This document shows, piece by piece, positions 44,699-53,857 of a stretch of 64,000 bases of DNA (position 1 is its first letter; each line of letters opens with the position of its first letter). A program made the translations under genes and the position numbers. The stretch is from assembly GCA_002355455.1 (NCBI GenBank), contig AP017375.1:1798001-1862000 (forward strand), in the 5' to 3' direction. Source of the DNA: Stanieria sp. NIES-3757. Its GTDB lineage: Bacteria; Cyanobacteriota; Cyanobacteriia; Cyanobacteriales; Xenococcaceae. Below the pieces are notes generated by a model, which saw only the letters and a program-made list of their open reading frames with translations, did no database searches and was not told the DNA's origin.

Positions 44699-47600
44699 AT
44701 GTCTCTTAATCCTGATATCCGCGATCAAGCTTATCAGTTTTTTATCGAAGAAGCTCAAGAACTGTTGCAGGTAATAGAAACAGGTTTACTTAATCTTCGT
44801 GAAGATCATAGTACGCCTAGGGTTCACGAGTTAATGCGTGCTGCTCATTCAATTAAAGGAGGGGCAGCTAGTGTAGAATTAGATGCGATTAAAACCTTAG
44901 CTCATCATTTGGAAGATTTTTTTAAAGCTCTTTATAGTGAAAAAGTTAACTTCGATCCTGAATTAGAAAATTTACTCCTACAGGCATACGATTGCTTGAA
45001 AAATCCTTTAGTTGAACAAATGGAAATGGGCAGTTTTAAAGCAGAAGTTGCCTTAGTTACTGCCGAACCAATCTTTGCTCAGTTAGAAACTCTGTTAGGA
45101 GATGCTTTACAAGAATCTGATAATTATATTCCCAGTGCTACTGATTTAGGAGTTGATATTGTTGCTTCTATCTTTGAAGTAGATGTAGCTCAATCTCTTA
45201 CTCATCTCTACGAAGTTTTAACTAATCCTGACAAATATAATGTGATTGATGAGCTTAATGCACAACTCGATCTACTCAACGGATTTGCCGAACTCTTTAA
45301 TTTATCTGGTTTTGCCGAAATTCTTCAAGCTGCTACTACTGCACTCAATCTATATCCAGAACTAAAACTAGACATTCTGCAACTAATGATCGCTGATTGT
45401 CAACAAGCAAGAGAACAAGTGTTAGCAGGCGATCGCAAAAGAGGTGGAGAACCATCTCCTACTTTATTAGTACTTACGGAAAGTAACGTTCATAATAATT
45501 TTGTTAGTGAGGATTCATTTCAATCAGTAATTACCTCACAGAACGAATTATCTACCACTAATGATTTTTCTTTTGAAAATTTATTTGACGAAATTGTAGA
45601 TCAACCTAATCTTTTGGGAGAAACGATTAGCCAAAAATTGACTGATAATTTTTCTGTTAATCAAGAGGTGATTTTAGATAATGCCATTGATAGTCATGAT
45701 TCTTTGCTAGATGATGTTTTTGGCACGGTTGAACTACAAGCAGAGACAGATTTAGAATTTACTCAAAATCTTGAGACTAATCCTTCTTTAGATGATGTTT
45801 TCAGTGCGGTTGATTTAACTAACAACGAGCAAGAACAACCACAATCTTCTCAACTCAATGAACTTCCTCCACAAAATCTAGAAGCAGCAATTGAATCAAT
45901 TGAACAAATTTTTGAGCATTTACCTTCTTTAGAAGAAGATACTATTTCCCTTTTACCTACAACTAATCAAAATAAATCTCTTAAAGTTCAATCACAACAA
46001 GTTCAAGTCAGTACAAATCAACCTGTTGTTCCTACCAATTTAACTGTCAGAGTTGGGTTAGATCGTTTAGAACGAATGAATAATCTGATTGGTGAATTAG
46101 TAATTAATCGGAATAGTTTATCTTTGCAAAACGAGCAGCTACAAGATAACTTACAAGTATTAGTTCGTAAATTTTTCCGTTTTCAAGACACTACAATCAA
46201 ATTAAGAGGTTTATCTGATCGCCTGTTAGTTGAGTCAGAACGTTACAATTTAGCTCATCCTCAAATTAATTCTCGGCAAGTCGGAGAATCGGCAGATTTT
46301 GATTCTTTAGAAATGGATAGTTATGGTCATCTGCACTCTTTGCTACAAGGCATTTTAGAAGAAATGTTGCAGTTAGAAGAAAGTGTCGAAGACATTACTT
46401 TGTTTGCCAGACAATCGAATCAAACCATCGAACAACAGCGTCAAATGCTGGCACAGATGCGTGATGAGTTGATGTGGGCAAGAATGTTGCCACTAGAGCA
46501 AATTTTGCAACGTTTTCCGCGAACCTTACGGGATTTATCCAATCAATATGGAAAACCAGTTAATCTCAGTATGACTGGTACAGGAGTTTTAGTTGATAAA
46601 GCAGTTTTAGAAAAACTATACGATCCTCTCTTGCATTTATTACGAAATGCTTTCGATCACGGCATTGAATCTCCAGAAATTCGCCAACAGCAAGGTAAAT
46701 CTGGACAAGGACAAATTGAAATTCATGCCTATTATCAAGGTAACCAAACTGTTATCGAAGTAAAAGATGATGGTCAAGGGTTAAATTTAGCCAAAATTGC
46801 CAAGAAAGCAGTCAAACAAGGATTATTATCATCCGAAGAAGCTGCGATCGCTAGAAAACAAGAATTATTCAATTTAATCTTTGAATCGGGTTTTTCAACA
46901 GCAGATCGAGTTAGCGAAATTTCTGGCAGAGGGGTAGGGATGAATGTCGTTCGTTCTCAGATCCTGGCACTCAAAGGAACCATCGAGGTTAATTCTGCAC
47001 CAGGTAAAGGAACAACTTTTACCTTGAGATTGCCTCTAACTTTAACTATTGCTAAATTGCTAGTTGTGTCTCTGGGTTCAACAGCTTTTGCCTTGCCTTC
47101 CGATAATATTGAGGAAATTATTATCCCTACTGAGGAACAAATAAAAGTTTCAAGTCGCAAAAGATTTTTCTTATTGAAGCAGCAATTAGTCCCAATTTAT
47201 AGTCTTAAGGAATTACTTCACTACAATTGTATACTTCCTCCAGTTAACTTAAGAAGCAAAGCTTTTGAAACGGTTGCTGCACCAAAAGATTGGGGATTAC
47301 CTCTGTTGCTTTTGCGTCAAGGACAACAACTATTTGCTTTAGAAATTGAGTCTTTAATTACCGAACAAGAATTAGTTATTAAACCTTTTGGGAAAGTATT
47401 GACACCTCCTAGTTATATTTATGGTTGTACGATCATGGGAGATGGTACTTTGATTCCTGTGATCAATGGCAATGTTTTAATTGATCAAATTCAAGGCAAC
47501 GATACAACTAGAACTACTAATCCTTTATTCAGCAATATTTCTGTTGCGTCAGAGGAATTAACAGAAACCACAGCAGAATTAGATCATTCAATACTTTCAA

Positions 47601-48418
47601 CAGAATCAACTAATATTCTTCCAGCTAAAAGTAAGAACGTTCAATCACCGACTATTATGATTGTTGACGACTCTACTGCTTTAAGGCGAACCATGGCTTT
47701 AAGTCTGGAAAAAAGTGGTTATCGTGTAGTTCAAGCTAAAGACGGCAGAGAGGCTTTAGAACAATATCGCAAAAATTCTGCGATCGCTTTGATCGTTTGT
47801 GATATTGAAATGCCTAATATGAATGGCTTTGAATTTTTAGGAGTGCGTCGTCGTGATTCTGAATTAAGCAATATTCCCATTGTGATGCTGACTTCTCGTA
47901 GTGGGGTCAAACATCGAAGTTTGGCAATGCAATTAGGAGCTAATGCCTATTTTACCAAGCCTTATATCGAACAAGAATTTCTCGTCGAACTCAAAAAAAT
48001 CTTAAACCCTTCTGTACAGAAACCTATTGCTATTCCCAAAACTCTACCAACTCAAACCATTTTAGTCATTGATGATTCTTCAGCTTTAAGAAAAACCATG
48101 GCATTAAGTTTAGAAAAGAAGGGTTATCGAGTTTTACAAGCTAGAGATGGACAAGAAGGTTTAGAACAACTAAAACAAAATCCTCAAGTCAACTTAGTTA
48201 TTTGTGATGTTGAAATGCCTAATATGAACGGTTTTGAGTTTTTAACCTCTCGTCGTCAAGAAGTAAATTTAGCAAAAATTCCTGTAGCAATGCTTACTTC
48301 ACGCACCAACGAAAAACATCGTAATTTAGCTCAACAATTAGGAGCAATAGCTTATTTTACTAAACCCTATGTCGAAGAAGAGTTCTTCCCAGCCATTCTT
48401 AATCTGATTCGTAATTAA
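44699..48418 (+). CDS. pixL: PixL-like CheA histidine kinase with two tandem C-terminal receivers (cluster B)
   Basis: The 1239 residues comprise an Hpt domain with His50 in RAAHSIKGGA, a second Hpt-like helical region, a long acidic linker with repeated LLDDVFG/SLDDVFS-type motifs (near 340-370), a CheA dimerisation and catalytic core (LTVRVGLDRLERMNNL; LLRNAFDHGIE near 648; DDGQGLN; GRGVGMN), a CheW-like domain, and two consecutive receivers with phosphoacceptors D1035 (CDIEMPNMNG) and D1170 (CDVEMPNMNG). Each receiver keeps the DD pair, the Thr and the KPY Lys, so both should be active. PixL/TaxAY1 kinases normally carry one receiver; the tandem copy looks like an internal duplication. It presumably takes signals from the PixJ-like receptors and phosphorylates PixG and PixH. 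Confidence 0.92.
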   Translation: MSLNPDIRDQAYQFFIEEAQELLQVIETGLLNLREDHSTPRVHELMRAAHSIKGGAASVELDAIKTLAHHLEDFFKALYSEKVNFDPELENLLLQAYDCLKNPLVEQMEMGSFKAEVALVTAEPIFAQLETLLGDALQESDNYIPSATDLGVDIVASIFEVDVAQSLTHLYEVLTNPDKYNVIDELNAQLDLLNGFAELFNLSGFAEILQAATTALNLYPELKLDILQLMIADCQQAREQVLAGDRKRGGEPSPTLLVLTESNVHNNFVSEDSFQSVITSQNELSTTNDFSFENLFDEIVDQPNLLGETISQKLTDNFSVNQEVILDNAIDSHDSLLDDVFGTVELQAETDLEFTQNLETNPSLDDVFSAVDLTNNEQEQPQSSQLNELPPQNLEAAIESIEQIFEHLPSLEEDTISLLPTTNQNKSLKVQSQQVQVSTNQPVVPTNLTVRVGLDRLERMNNLIGELVINRNSLSLQNEQLQDNLQVLVRKFFRFQDTTIKLRGLSDRLLVESERYNLAHPQINSRQVGESADFDSLEMDSYGHLHSLLQGILEEMLQLEESVEDITLFARQSNQTIEQQRQMLAQMRDELMWARMLPLEQILQRFPRTLRDLSNQYGKPVNLSMTGTGVLVDKAVLEKLYDPLLHLLRNAFDHGIESPEIRQQQGKSGQGQIEIHAYYQGNQTVIEVKDDGQGLNLAKIAKKAVKQGLLSSEEAAIARKQELFNLIFESGFSTADRVSEISGRGVGMNVVRSQILALKGTIEVNSAPGKGTTFTLRLPLTLTIAKLLVVSLGSTAFALPSDNIEEIIIPTEEQIKVSSRKRFFLLKQQLVPIYSLKELLHYNCILPPVNLRSKAFETVAAPKDWGLPLLLLRQGQQLFALEIESLITEQELVIKPFGKVLTPPSYIYGCTIMGDGTLIPVINGNVLIDQIQGNDTTRTTNPLFSNISVASEELTETTAELDHSILSTESTNILPAKSKNVQSPTIMIVDDSTALRRTMALSLEKSGYRVVQAKDGREALEQYRKNSAIALIVCDIEMPNMNGFEFLGVRRRDSELSNIPIVMLTSRSGVKHRSLAMQLGANAYFTKPYIEQEFLVELKKILNPSVQKPIAIPKTLPTQTILVIDDSSALRKTMALSLEKKGYRVLQARDGQEGLEQLKQNPQVNLVICDVEMPNMNGFEFLTSRRQEVNLAKIPVAMLTSRTNEKHRNLAQQLGAIAYFTKPYVEEEFFPAILNLIRN

Positions 48419-48430
48419 ATTTTGGTTAAT

Positions 48431-48925
48431 ATGTTAGCAAAAGCGATCGCAACTGATAATTTAACAACTACTTCTGCTGGTACTCTCAAATTATTGGTGT
48501 TTGAGATGGGAAAGTTAACCCTCGCTTTACCTGTAGAACAAGTTAAAAAAGTAATTAGGTATCAACCGACTTACGGTAGTGGATTAAGTCACGTTAGTAT
48601 TAGTCATTTAGGTGATCGAGAAATCACAATTGTCGATTTACACCAGAAACTATTTAAAACTAGTCAGCTAAATGAGTCTGAATCTAAAGGCTATTTTATT
48701 ATCACGAAGGCATTCAGTGGTAAGGGAATTGCAGGTGAACCTTTAGGGATAATTGTAATGAAAACTCCAATTTTGTTAGAAGTAAGTCTTGCTCAAATTC
48801 GGGTTTTACCAAACTCTTATCGTCATGCTGATACTTTAGAAATTGCTAGTCATGTGGCAATTGTTCCTCAAGAATCTGAAGCAAATCTTACTATTTTTAT
48901 CCTTGATATAGATCGTTTAGTTTAG
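48431..48925 (+). CDS. CheW-like protein (cluster B, last gene)
   Basis: The product (164 residues from ATG 48431; TTG at 48422 would add three) is a diverged CheW fold: LKLLVFEMGKLTLALPVEQV, then ISHLGDREITIVDLHQKLF in the NLRG region, PLGIIVMKTPILLEV and IRVLPNSYRHADTL. It resembles the last CheW-like gene of cluster A in position and in the motif preceding the final strands, so both operons end the same way. The NLRG turn is replaced by LGDRE, so binding to receptors may be altered. It follows pixL by 12 bp and is almost certainly co-transcribed. Confidence 0.83.
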   Translation: MLAKAIATDNLTTTSAGTLKLLVFEMGKLTLALPVEQVKKVIRYQPTYGSGLSHVSISHLGDREITIVDLHQKLFKTSQLNESESKGYFIITKAFSGKGIAGEPLGIIVMKTPILLEVSLAQIRVLPNSYRHADTLEIASHVAIVPQESEANLTIFILDIDRLV

Positions 48926-49021
48926 TAGAAACTATTCCACAGGTAGCAGCATTTTGTTAAATTGTCATAGGCAAGTCTATTAAAGATTAATTATAAATTT
49001 AACTACATTTAAGGTAAGCCT

Positions 49022-50476
49022 ATGGCATCGATACGGGAATACCATCAACAATTGGTCAGTAAAGAACGTTCTGCTGTAGAAATTGCAACAGAATATATGC
49101 AACGCATTGAAACCTTAGAACCAAAAGTGCGAGCTTTTTTGTCTGTTACTGCCGATTTAGCCTTGGAGAAAGCTAAACAAGTAGATGCCAAAATTGCAGC
49201 AGGGGAAGAAATTGGTTTGCTAGAAGGCATTCCAACCGCAATCAAAGATAATATGTGTACCAAAGGGATTAAAACAACCTGTGGTTCGCAGATTTTAGCT
49301 AATTTTGTGCCTCCTTATGAGTCTACTGTGACCCAAAAATTGCAACAAGCCGGTGTTGTGGTAGTTGGAAAAACTAATCTCGATGAATTTGCAATGGGTA
49401 GTTCAACAGAAAACTCAGGTTTTCAAGTTACTGCTAATCCTTGGGATCTAGAACGAGTTCCTGGTGGCTCTTCTGGTGGTTCGGCAGCAGCAGTAGCAGC
49501 AGCAGAATGTGTAGTTGCTTTGGGTTCGGATACAGGGGGGTCGATTCGTCAACCAGCTTCTCTCTGTGGCGTGGTAGGATTAAAACCAACTTATGGTTTG
49601 GTTTCTCGGTTTGGTTTGGTTGCTTACGCTTCTTCATTGGATCAGATTGGTCCTTTTGCTCGTACTGTTGAAGATGCAGCAATTTTATTAGGTGCGATCG
49701 CAGGATACGATCCTTCTGATTCTACTAGTATCAAGGTAGAAATTCCTGACTATACTCAATTTTTACAACCCACTCTCAAAAAGGGTTTAAAGGTAGGAAT
49801 CATCACCGAAACTTTTGGTGAAGGTTTAGATGCCACTGTAGCAGAAACTGTCAGAAATGCGATCGCTCAATTAGAAGAACTTGGTGCAGAAATTAAAGAA
49901 ATTTCTTGTCCTCGATTCCGTTACGGTTTACCTGCTTATTATATTATTGCTCCTTCAGAAGCATCGGCTAATCTAGCTCGTTATGATGCAGTTAAATATG
50001 GTTTGCGTCAAGAAGCAGATAATTTGGTAGGGATGTATTCTACTACTCGTGCGACTGGTTTTGGTACAGAAGTCAAACGCAGAATCATGCTTGGGACTTA
50101 TGCTCTTTCTGCTGGTTATTATGATGCTTATTATCTCAAGGCGCAAAAAGTTCGTACTTTGATTAAGCAAGATTTTGAACAGGCATTTGAAGAAGTAGAT
50201 GTCTTGGTGTGTCCGACTTCACCAACTACTGCGTTTAAAGCAGGAGAAAAAACCGCCGATCCTCTGAGTATGTATTTATCTGATTTGATGACCATTCCTG
50301 TTAACCTAGCTGGACTGCCTGGAATGAGTGTTCCTTGTGGTTTTGATGATCGAGGTTTGCCAATTGGGATGCAGTTGATTGGTAATGTATTACGTGAAGA
50401 TATTTTATTTCACGTTGCTCATGCTTACGAACAAGCTACCGAATGGCACCAACAACAACCAAAAATACTCAGCTAA
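49022..50476 (+). CDS. gatA: Glutamyl-tRNA(Gln)/aspartyl-tRNA(Asn) amidotransferase subunit A
   Basis: The 484-residue GatA belongs to the amidase-signature family. The catalytic Ser-cis-Ser-Lys triad is in [10 protein letters not shown] (Lys), [13 protein letters not shown] (cis-Ser) and [13 protein letters not shown] (nucleophile Ser). It liberates ammonia from glutamine for GatB, which converts Glu-tRNA(Gln) to Gln-tRNA(Gln), essential in cyanobacteria lacking GlnRS. gatB and gatC are not adjacent, which is usual for cyanobacteria. ATG at 49022 gives the standard N-terminus ([20 protein letters not shown]). The gene lies 96 bp after the chemosensory operon and ends at a strong terminator, so it is probably an independent unit. 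Confidence 0.97.
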   Translation: MASIREYHQQLVSKERSAVEIATEYMQRIETLEPKVRAFLSVTADLALEKAKQVDAKIAAGEEIGLLEGIPTAIKDNMCTKGIKTTCGSQILANFVPPYESTVTQKLQQAGVVVVGKTNLDEFAMGSSTENSGFQVTANPWDLERVPGGSSGGSAAAVAAAECVVALGSDTGGSIRQPASLCGVVGLKPTYGLVSRFGLVAYASSLDQIGPFARTVEDAAILLGAIAGYDPSDSTSIKVEIPDYTQFLQPTLKKGLKVGIITETFGEGLDATVAETVRNAIAQLEELGAEIKEISCPRFRYGLPAYYIIAPSEASANLARYDAVKYGLRQEADNLVGMYSTTRATGFGTEVKRRIMLGTYALSAGYYDAYYLKAQKVRTLIKQDFEQAFEEVDVLVCPTSPTTAFKAGEKTADPLSMYLSDLMTIPVNLAGLPGMSVPCGFDDRGLPIGMQLIGNVLREDILFHVAHAYEQATEWHQQQPKILS

Positions 50477-50491
50477 TTAATTGAATTTCTT

Positions 50492-50536
50492 TCAGGGGAA
50501 GCAGACTTGATCTGAGTAATTTTTCCCCTGATTTTT
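50492..50536 (+). terminator. Rho-independent terminator of gatA
   Basis: TCAGGGGAA (50492-50500) pairs with TTCCCCTGA (50523-50531), a 9-bp perfect stem, followed by five T residues (50532-50536), 16 bp after the gatA stop in the sense direction. Confidence 0.8.
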
Positions 50537-50542
50537 GGTGGT

Positions 50543-50743
50543 CTAAATTTCGTCGGGAATAACCCATTGGGGTGGTGCAGTAAGTTTTTTCATCCTAGCA
50601 ATCTCTGCAATTTCGAGCATTTGATCTAAGGAAGTTTCTTCAATAAATTTAGAAGCTTCTTCGCGATATTCTTGATTAGGACAGCGATCGCCTAAAATAC
50701 AACCATTAAGACAATCTACTGCACAGTTAACATTAGTTTCCAT
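50543..50743 (-). CDS. Small Cys-rich conserved protein (66 aa)
   Basis: The 66-residue protein begins with a Cys-rich segment (CAVDCLNGCILGDRCPNQEY) holding four Cys within about 15 residues, suitable for binding a metal or iron-sulphur cluster, then an acidic helix (FIEETSLDQMLEIAEIARMK) and a Pro-containing tail (LTAPPQWVIPDEI). I think similar short proteins occur widely in cyanobacteria, without assigned function. ATG at 50743 is the natural start. It is convergent with gatA, 12 bp from the terminator. Cys spacing suggests metal binding, but that is inference. Confidence 0.72.
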   Translation of the reverse strand: METNVNCAVDCLNGCILGDRCPNQEYREEASKFIEETSLDQMLEIAEIARMKKLTAPPQWVIPDEI

Positions 50744-51426
50744 TGTCTCGATTTTGTTTGATCTACTTGACAGATATTTAATCTGTAGGCATTGTAATAT
50801 GTTTTCTTTTTTTTAGTTTTAAACAAAAAAAACCTATACTTTGGCAAGTATAGGCAAAAAAATCAAATTTAGAGAAGGAGCATTAAGTTATTTCAGAGCA
50901 AAAATTGAAGATTTAGATAATAATTTGGCTTGGTTAAATCTAATCGACTTTTTCTTTCTATATTTAATTAAATCTGGAATTCCATTCTTTGTATATTAGT
51001 AGAAATAGTTATTGAATTTTAAACAAATCAATAATTTTATCGTTGCTAAATATTTTTAGACCCTGCAATCATAAATAGCCTTAACTACAACTAAATTTTA
51101 TTTATGTCAAACAATATTTTTATATTTGTGCGAGTTCAAGCTCAGTAATTACTAGGAATTTAGCTAAATAGCTATAAAATAGACTTTACCGAAAAATTAA
51201 TAATCTGCTTGTAAAGTTTCTTTTCTACCTCAGAAGTAGACAGATGTTTCCTGTTTGGCAAAAGATAGGCTAGTGGTAAATTAATTGATTATTTGTTTTA
51301 AAAATAAATGAATGCGATCCAGAAGCGATCGCATTGAATCTCAATTATCTTTAACAATCAGGCAAGCGCTTAATCTGCCAGTCTTGTGAAATACTGTAAT
51401 TACTAAGGAAATTTTATCGATCTGTA
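50744..51426. other. Long intergenic region with a leftward terminator and possible RNA gene
   Basis: This 683-base AT-rich stretch has no convincing protein frame on either strand. Its main feature is the minus-strand terminator at 50825-50854. A minus-strand TTGACA (51110-51105) lies about 255 bases before that terminator, so a leftward small RNA of roughly 250 nt is possible. HIP1-type words occur near 51326. I recognise no known RNA family here. Confidence 0.35.
50825..50854 (-). terminator. Strong rho-independent terminator facing left with no upstream gene
   Basis: On the minus strand a perfect 9-bp stem, CCTATACTT with AAGTATAGG (50833-50841 and 50846-50854) around a 4-base loop, is followed by eight T residues (complement of 50825-50832). 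On the plus strand no T-run follows. The next minus-strand gene to the right starts beyond 52700, so the transcript being ended is unidentified. Confidence 0.75.
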
Positions 51427-51843
51427 ATGATATATATCCGAGAAGCTTCCGATTCCGACCTCAACACAGTGTTGTTAGTCGAACGTTCGGCATTTGGTCG
51501 AGATGATGAGGCAGAATTAGTAAAAAACCTTGTAGCCGATCCTAGTGCCAAACCTATCTTATCTCTACTAGCCTTTAAAGACGATCGCCCTGTAGGACAT
51601 ATTTTATTTACCACAGCACATTTAATCAATAGTAGTAGTCAAGCATCGATCGCGATTTTAGCTCCTTTAGCAGTAGTTTCCGATGCTCAGAAGCAAGGCA
51701 TTGGGGGGAAGTTGATCGAAAGAGGTTTACAACTTTTGGCGCAGTCAGAAGTAGATTTAGCATTCGTACTCGGATATCCAGAATACTATCGACGACATGG
51801 CTTTAAATTAGCGTTACCTCTGGGATTGGAATTATCTATTTAG
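51427..51843 (+). CDS. GNAT N-acetyltransferase (YhbS-like), short at the C-terminus
   Basis: The 138 residues contain the GNAT fold: IREASDSDLNTVLLVERSAF at the N-terminus, the central strand VGHILFTTAHL, the acetyl-CoA loop DAQKQGIGGKLIERGL (motif Q-x2-G-x-G) and VLGYPEYYRRHGFKLA. The family most like it (YhbS-type) has about 165-170 residues, and here the protein stops soon after the HGF motif, so roughly 30 C-terminal residues seem missing. Activity may be reduced or the family may be variable here. ATG at 51427 is the natural start. The acceptor substrate is unknown, and no neighbour suggests one. Confidence 0.82.
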   Translation: MIYIREASDSDLNTVLLVERSAFGRDDEAELVKNLVADPSAKPILSLLAFKDDRPVGHILFTTAHLINSSSQASIAILAPLAVVSDAQKQGIGGKLIERGLQLLAQSEVDLAFVLGYPEYYRRHGFKLALPLGLELSI

Positions 51844-52016
51844 AGTTAGAGTTATGAGCTATTTGCTGCGGGGATTGAGAGCTTTACTTATAGCGAGAGC
51901 GCCTGTCCTCAACTTCAAATGCGACCTGCAAAGCAGATCCCTTTGGGATCGCACGATCAAAAACTATCATTGACAATTAGTTTGCTACTATATCAAGTAA
52001 AAGCCAGATCGAATCT

Positions 52017-52349
52017 ATGACTCTAGCAATTGCCCTCGAACCTGCACCTATAGAAACCGATACTCACGGTGTTGTACAAGTTGCTAAAACTCGCGTCACC
52101 CTAGACACTGTAGTAACTGCTTTTCTTGAGGGATGCACGCCAGAGGAAATAAAAGAGCAGTATCCATCTCTACAACTAGCAGATATCTACTTGGTTATTG
52201 GTTACTACCTCAGACATCAGGATGAAGTTCATAACTATCTTACAGAACGTCAACGTCAGTCAGATTTGATTCGGCAAGAAACCGAACAACGTTTTAATCC
52301 AGTGGGAATACGCGATCGCCTACTTGCCAGACAAAACCGTTTTAAGTAA
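52017..52349 (+). CDS. DUF433 (VapB-like antitoxin-type) protein, no toxin adjacent
   Basis: The 110-residue protein has the DUF433 helix-turn-helix: VVQVAKTRVTLDTVVTAFLE, GCTPEEIKEQYPSLQLADIY, VIGYYLRHQDEVHNYL. DUF433 proteins are predicted antitoxins, usually followed by a PIN-like DUF5615 toxin that begins MKFLADEN or similar. No such gene follows: the next 350 bases contain only stops and HIP1 words. It is thus an orphan antitoxin or serves as a repressor. ATG at 52017 is preceded by AT-rich sequence without a clear ribosome-binding site. Confidence 0.82.
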   Translation: MTLAIALEPAPIETDTHGVVQVAKTRVTLDTVVTAFLEGCTPEEIKEQYPSLQLADIYLVIGYYLRHQDEVHNYLTERQRQSDLIRQETEQRFNPVGIRDRLLARQNRFK

Positions 52350-52705
52350 TCAAAAATGGCTCAATTCTTGGCTGCGGAAGGTTACTCGTAAAGCGCTCGC
52401 TAATTTAAGCCGTTAGCTGTAAAACGATGCCAGTTCTCAATCGTAAATGCGATCGCGATATTAATCAATATTACTGTTTCGCTACCACAGCGCAGAATTA
52501 TTCTTCAGTCAAGTCAGCAGAAATTTAAAATAGTCAATTTTAAATATTATCTTTTAATTTTTGAATTGCGATCGCTATACACCTTAGCTACACCAAGAGA
52601 GGTTCGCTTGACACTGATGGTAAAAATCAGCGATATAAAAGTTACCCTTGGTTTATAGTTTAAATTTAATAAAGCTAATCTTATTAATAATTGTAGGTTG
52701 CTTGG
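52350..52705. other. Intergenic region after the DUF433 gene
   Basis: The 356 bases include two HIP1 octamers (near 52448 and 52567) and an AT-rich remainder. I searched for the toxin that normally follows DUF433; a short frame starting ATGGCTCAATTC near 52357 stops after 11 codons and is not convincing. No RNA gene or strong hairpin is seen. Confidence 0.35.
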
Positions 52706-53857
52706 CTAACTTCGTTGATAACGCATTCCTGGTAACTGAGTAATTAATCCCATCAACTCCAATTGAGACAAAGAAGCTAAAACTGTACCAGTAGCTAAAC
52801 CTGTTTGTTCAACTAACAAATCAAAAGAGATAGCTTCATGAGTCATCAAATTAATAATTTGAGCTAATTCTGGTTCTAATTGGGGTAAAGATAACTGTTT
52901 CGACTGAAGATGATTAGATGTAATTGTGGGTTGAGTTTTAGTTTGATTCAGTTTTAAATCGAATTTGGGTATAGTTCCGAGCATTTCTAATAAATGATCT
53001 TCACTTAAAATAACGTTTGCACCCCGATTTAATAAACCTAAACAACCGAGAGACTGTTCGTTGTCTAAAGAACCAGGTAAAACATAAACATCACGACCAA
53101 AATCATTAGCAAAATTAGCAGTAATTAAAGCACCAGATTTAATCGGAGCTTCCATAATAATAACTGCACGACACAAACCAGCAATAATACGGTTACGAGC
53201 AGGAAAATTTCCGCGATCTGGTTTAGTTTTGGCGGAATATTCGCTAATAATTAACCCCTGCTTTTGAATATGTTGATAAAGCTGCTGATTGCTAGCAGGA
53301 TAAACCAGATCTACCCCTGTACCCAACACAGCAACGGTTCTTCCTCCTGCTTCTAAACAAGCTCGATGGGCTTCGGTATCAATGCCAGCAGCCATTCCTG
53401 AAATGATGGTAAAACCATGTTTAACTAAAGTTGTACTAATTTTTCGCGTCCATCGCTTACCGTATTCAGTAGGATAACGAGTGCCGACAACACCAATACA
53501 AGCGGTAAGTCCTTGATTTTCTTCTGGTTGAATTTGACCTCGATAATACAAAATTGAGGGTGGGCTAGGAATTTCTAATAATAAACGTGGATATTCTGAA
53601 TCGGCTGGTGTCCAAAAATGAGAGTTATAAAGAGTATGCTCGGCTAATAATTTTTGAGGATCGATTTGGAGTCTAGATTTGCTAATTGTAGCGATTAATT
53701 TGTTGCCAAAACCTTCAATTTCAGCAAAATTAGTAATTGGTGCTGCCCAAGCTTGTTGTAGACTACCAAAGTGCTGTTTTACTCTTTGTAGCAAAATTGG
53801 CCCAACACCAGTAATTTGCGACCAAGCTAACCAATAGGCGCGTTCTTCGTTTAACAA
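52706..53857 (-). CDS. dprA: DNA-processing protein DprA
   Basis: The 383-residue protein has the three DprA parts: an N-terminal SAM/HhH-like region (WSQITGVGPILLQRVKQHFG), the Rossmann core (GVVGTRYPTEYGKRW; IISGMAAGIDTEAHRACLEA; VAVLGTGVDLVYPASNQQLY; GNFPARNRIIAGLC; GALITANFANDFGRDVYVLP), and a C-terminal winged-helix-like domain (AISFDLLVEQTGLATGTVLA). DprA loads RecA on incoming single-stranded DNA during natural transformation. ATG at 53857 precedes the HhH region normally. It is monocistronic; no com genes are nearby. Presence fits the known competence of many pilus-bearing cyanobacteria. Confidence 0.96.
   Translation of the reverse strand: MLNEERAYWLAWSQITGVGPILLQRVKQHFGSLQQAWAAPITNFAEIEGFGNKLIATISKSRLQIDPQKLLAEHTLYNSHFWTPADSEYPRLLLEIPSPPSILYYRGQIQPEENQGLTACIGVVGTRYPTEYGKRWTRKISTTLVKHGFTIISGMAAGIDTEAHRACLEAGGRTVAVLGTGVDLVYPASNQQLYQHIQKQGLIISEYSAKTKPDRGNFPARNRIIAGLCRAVIIMEAPIKSGALITANFANDFGRDVYVLPGSLDNEQSLGCLGLLNRGANVILSEDHLLEMLGTIPKFDLKLNQTKTQPTITSNHLQSKQLSLPQLEPELAQIINLMTHEAISFDLLVEQTGLATGTVLASLSQLELMGLITQLPGMRYQRS

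Noticed and set aside
49434-49682. Opposing frames of 76-82 codons within gatA
   Set aside because: Both have extreme Ser/Phe or Leu/Gln/His composition arising from the conserved Gly/Ser-rich gatA codons; shadow frames.
50744-51426. Known cyanobacterial small RNA such as Yfr1
   Set aside because: The conserved ACTCCTCACAC core of Yfr1 is not present, so no known RNA family was assigned.
52350-52420. Possible toxin gene after the DUF433 gene
   Set aside because: The frame from ATG near 52357 ends after 11 codons and does not resemble DUF5615 or PIN proteins.
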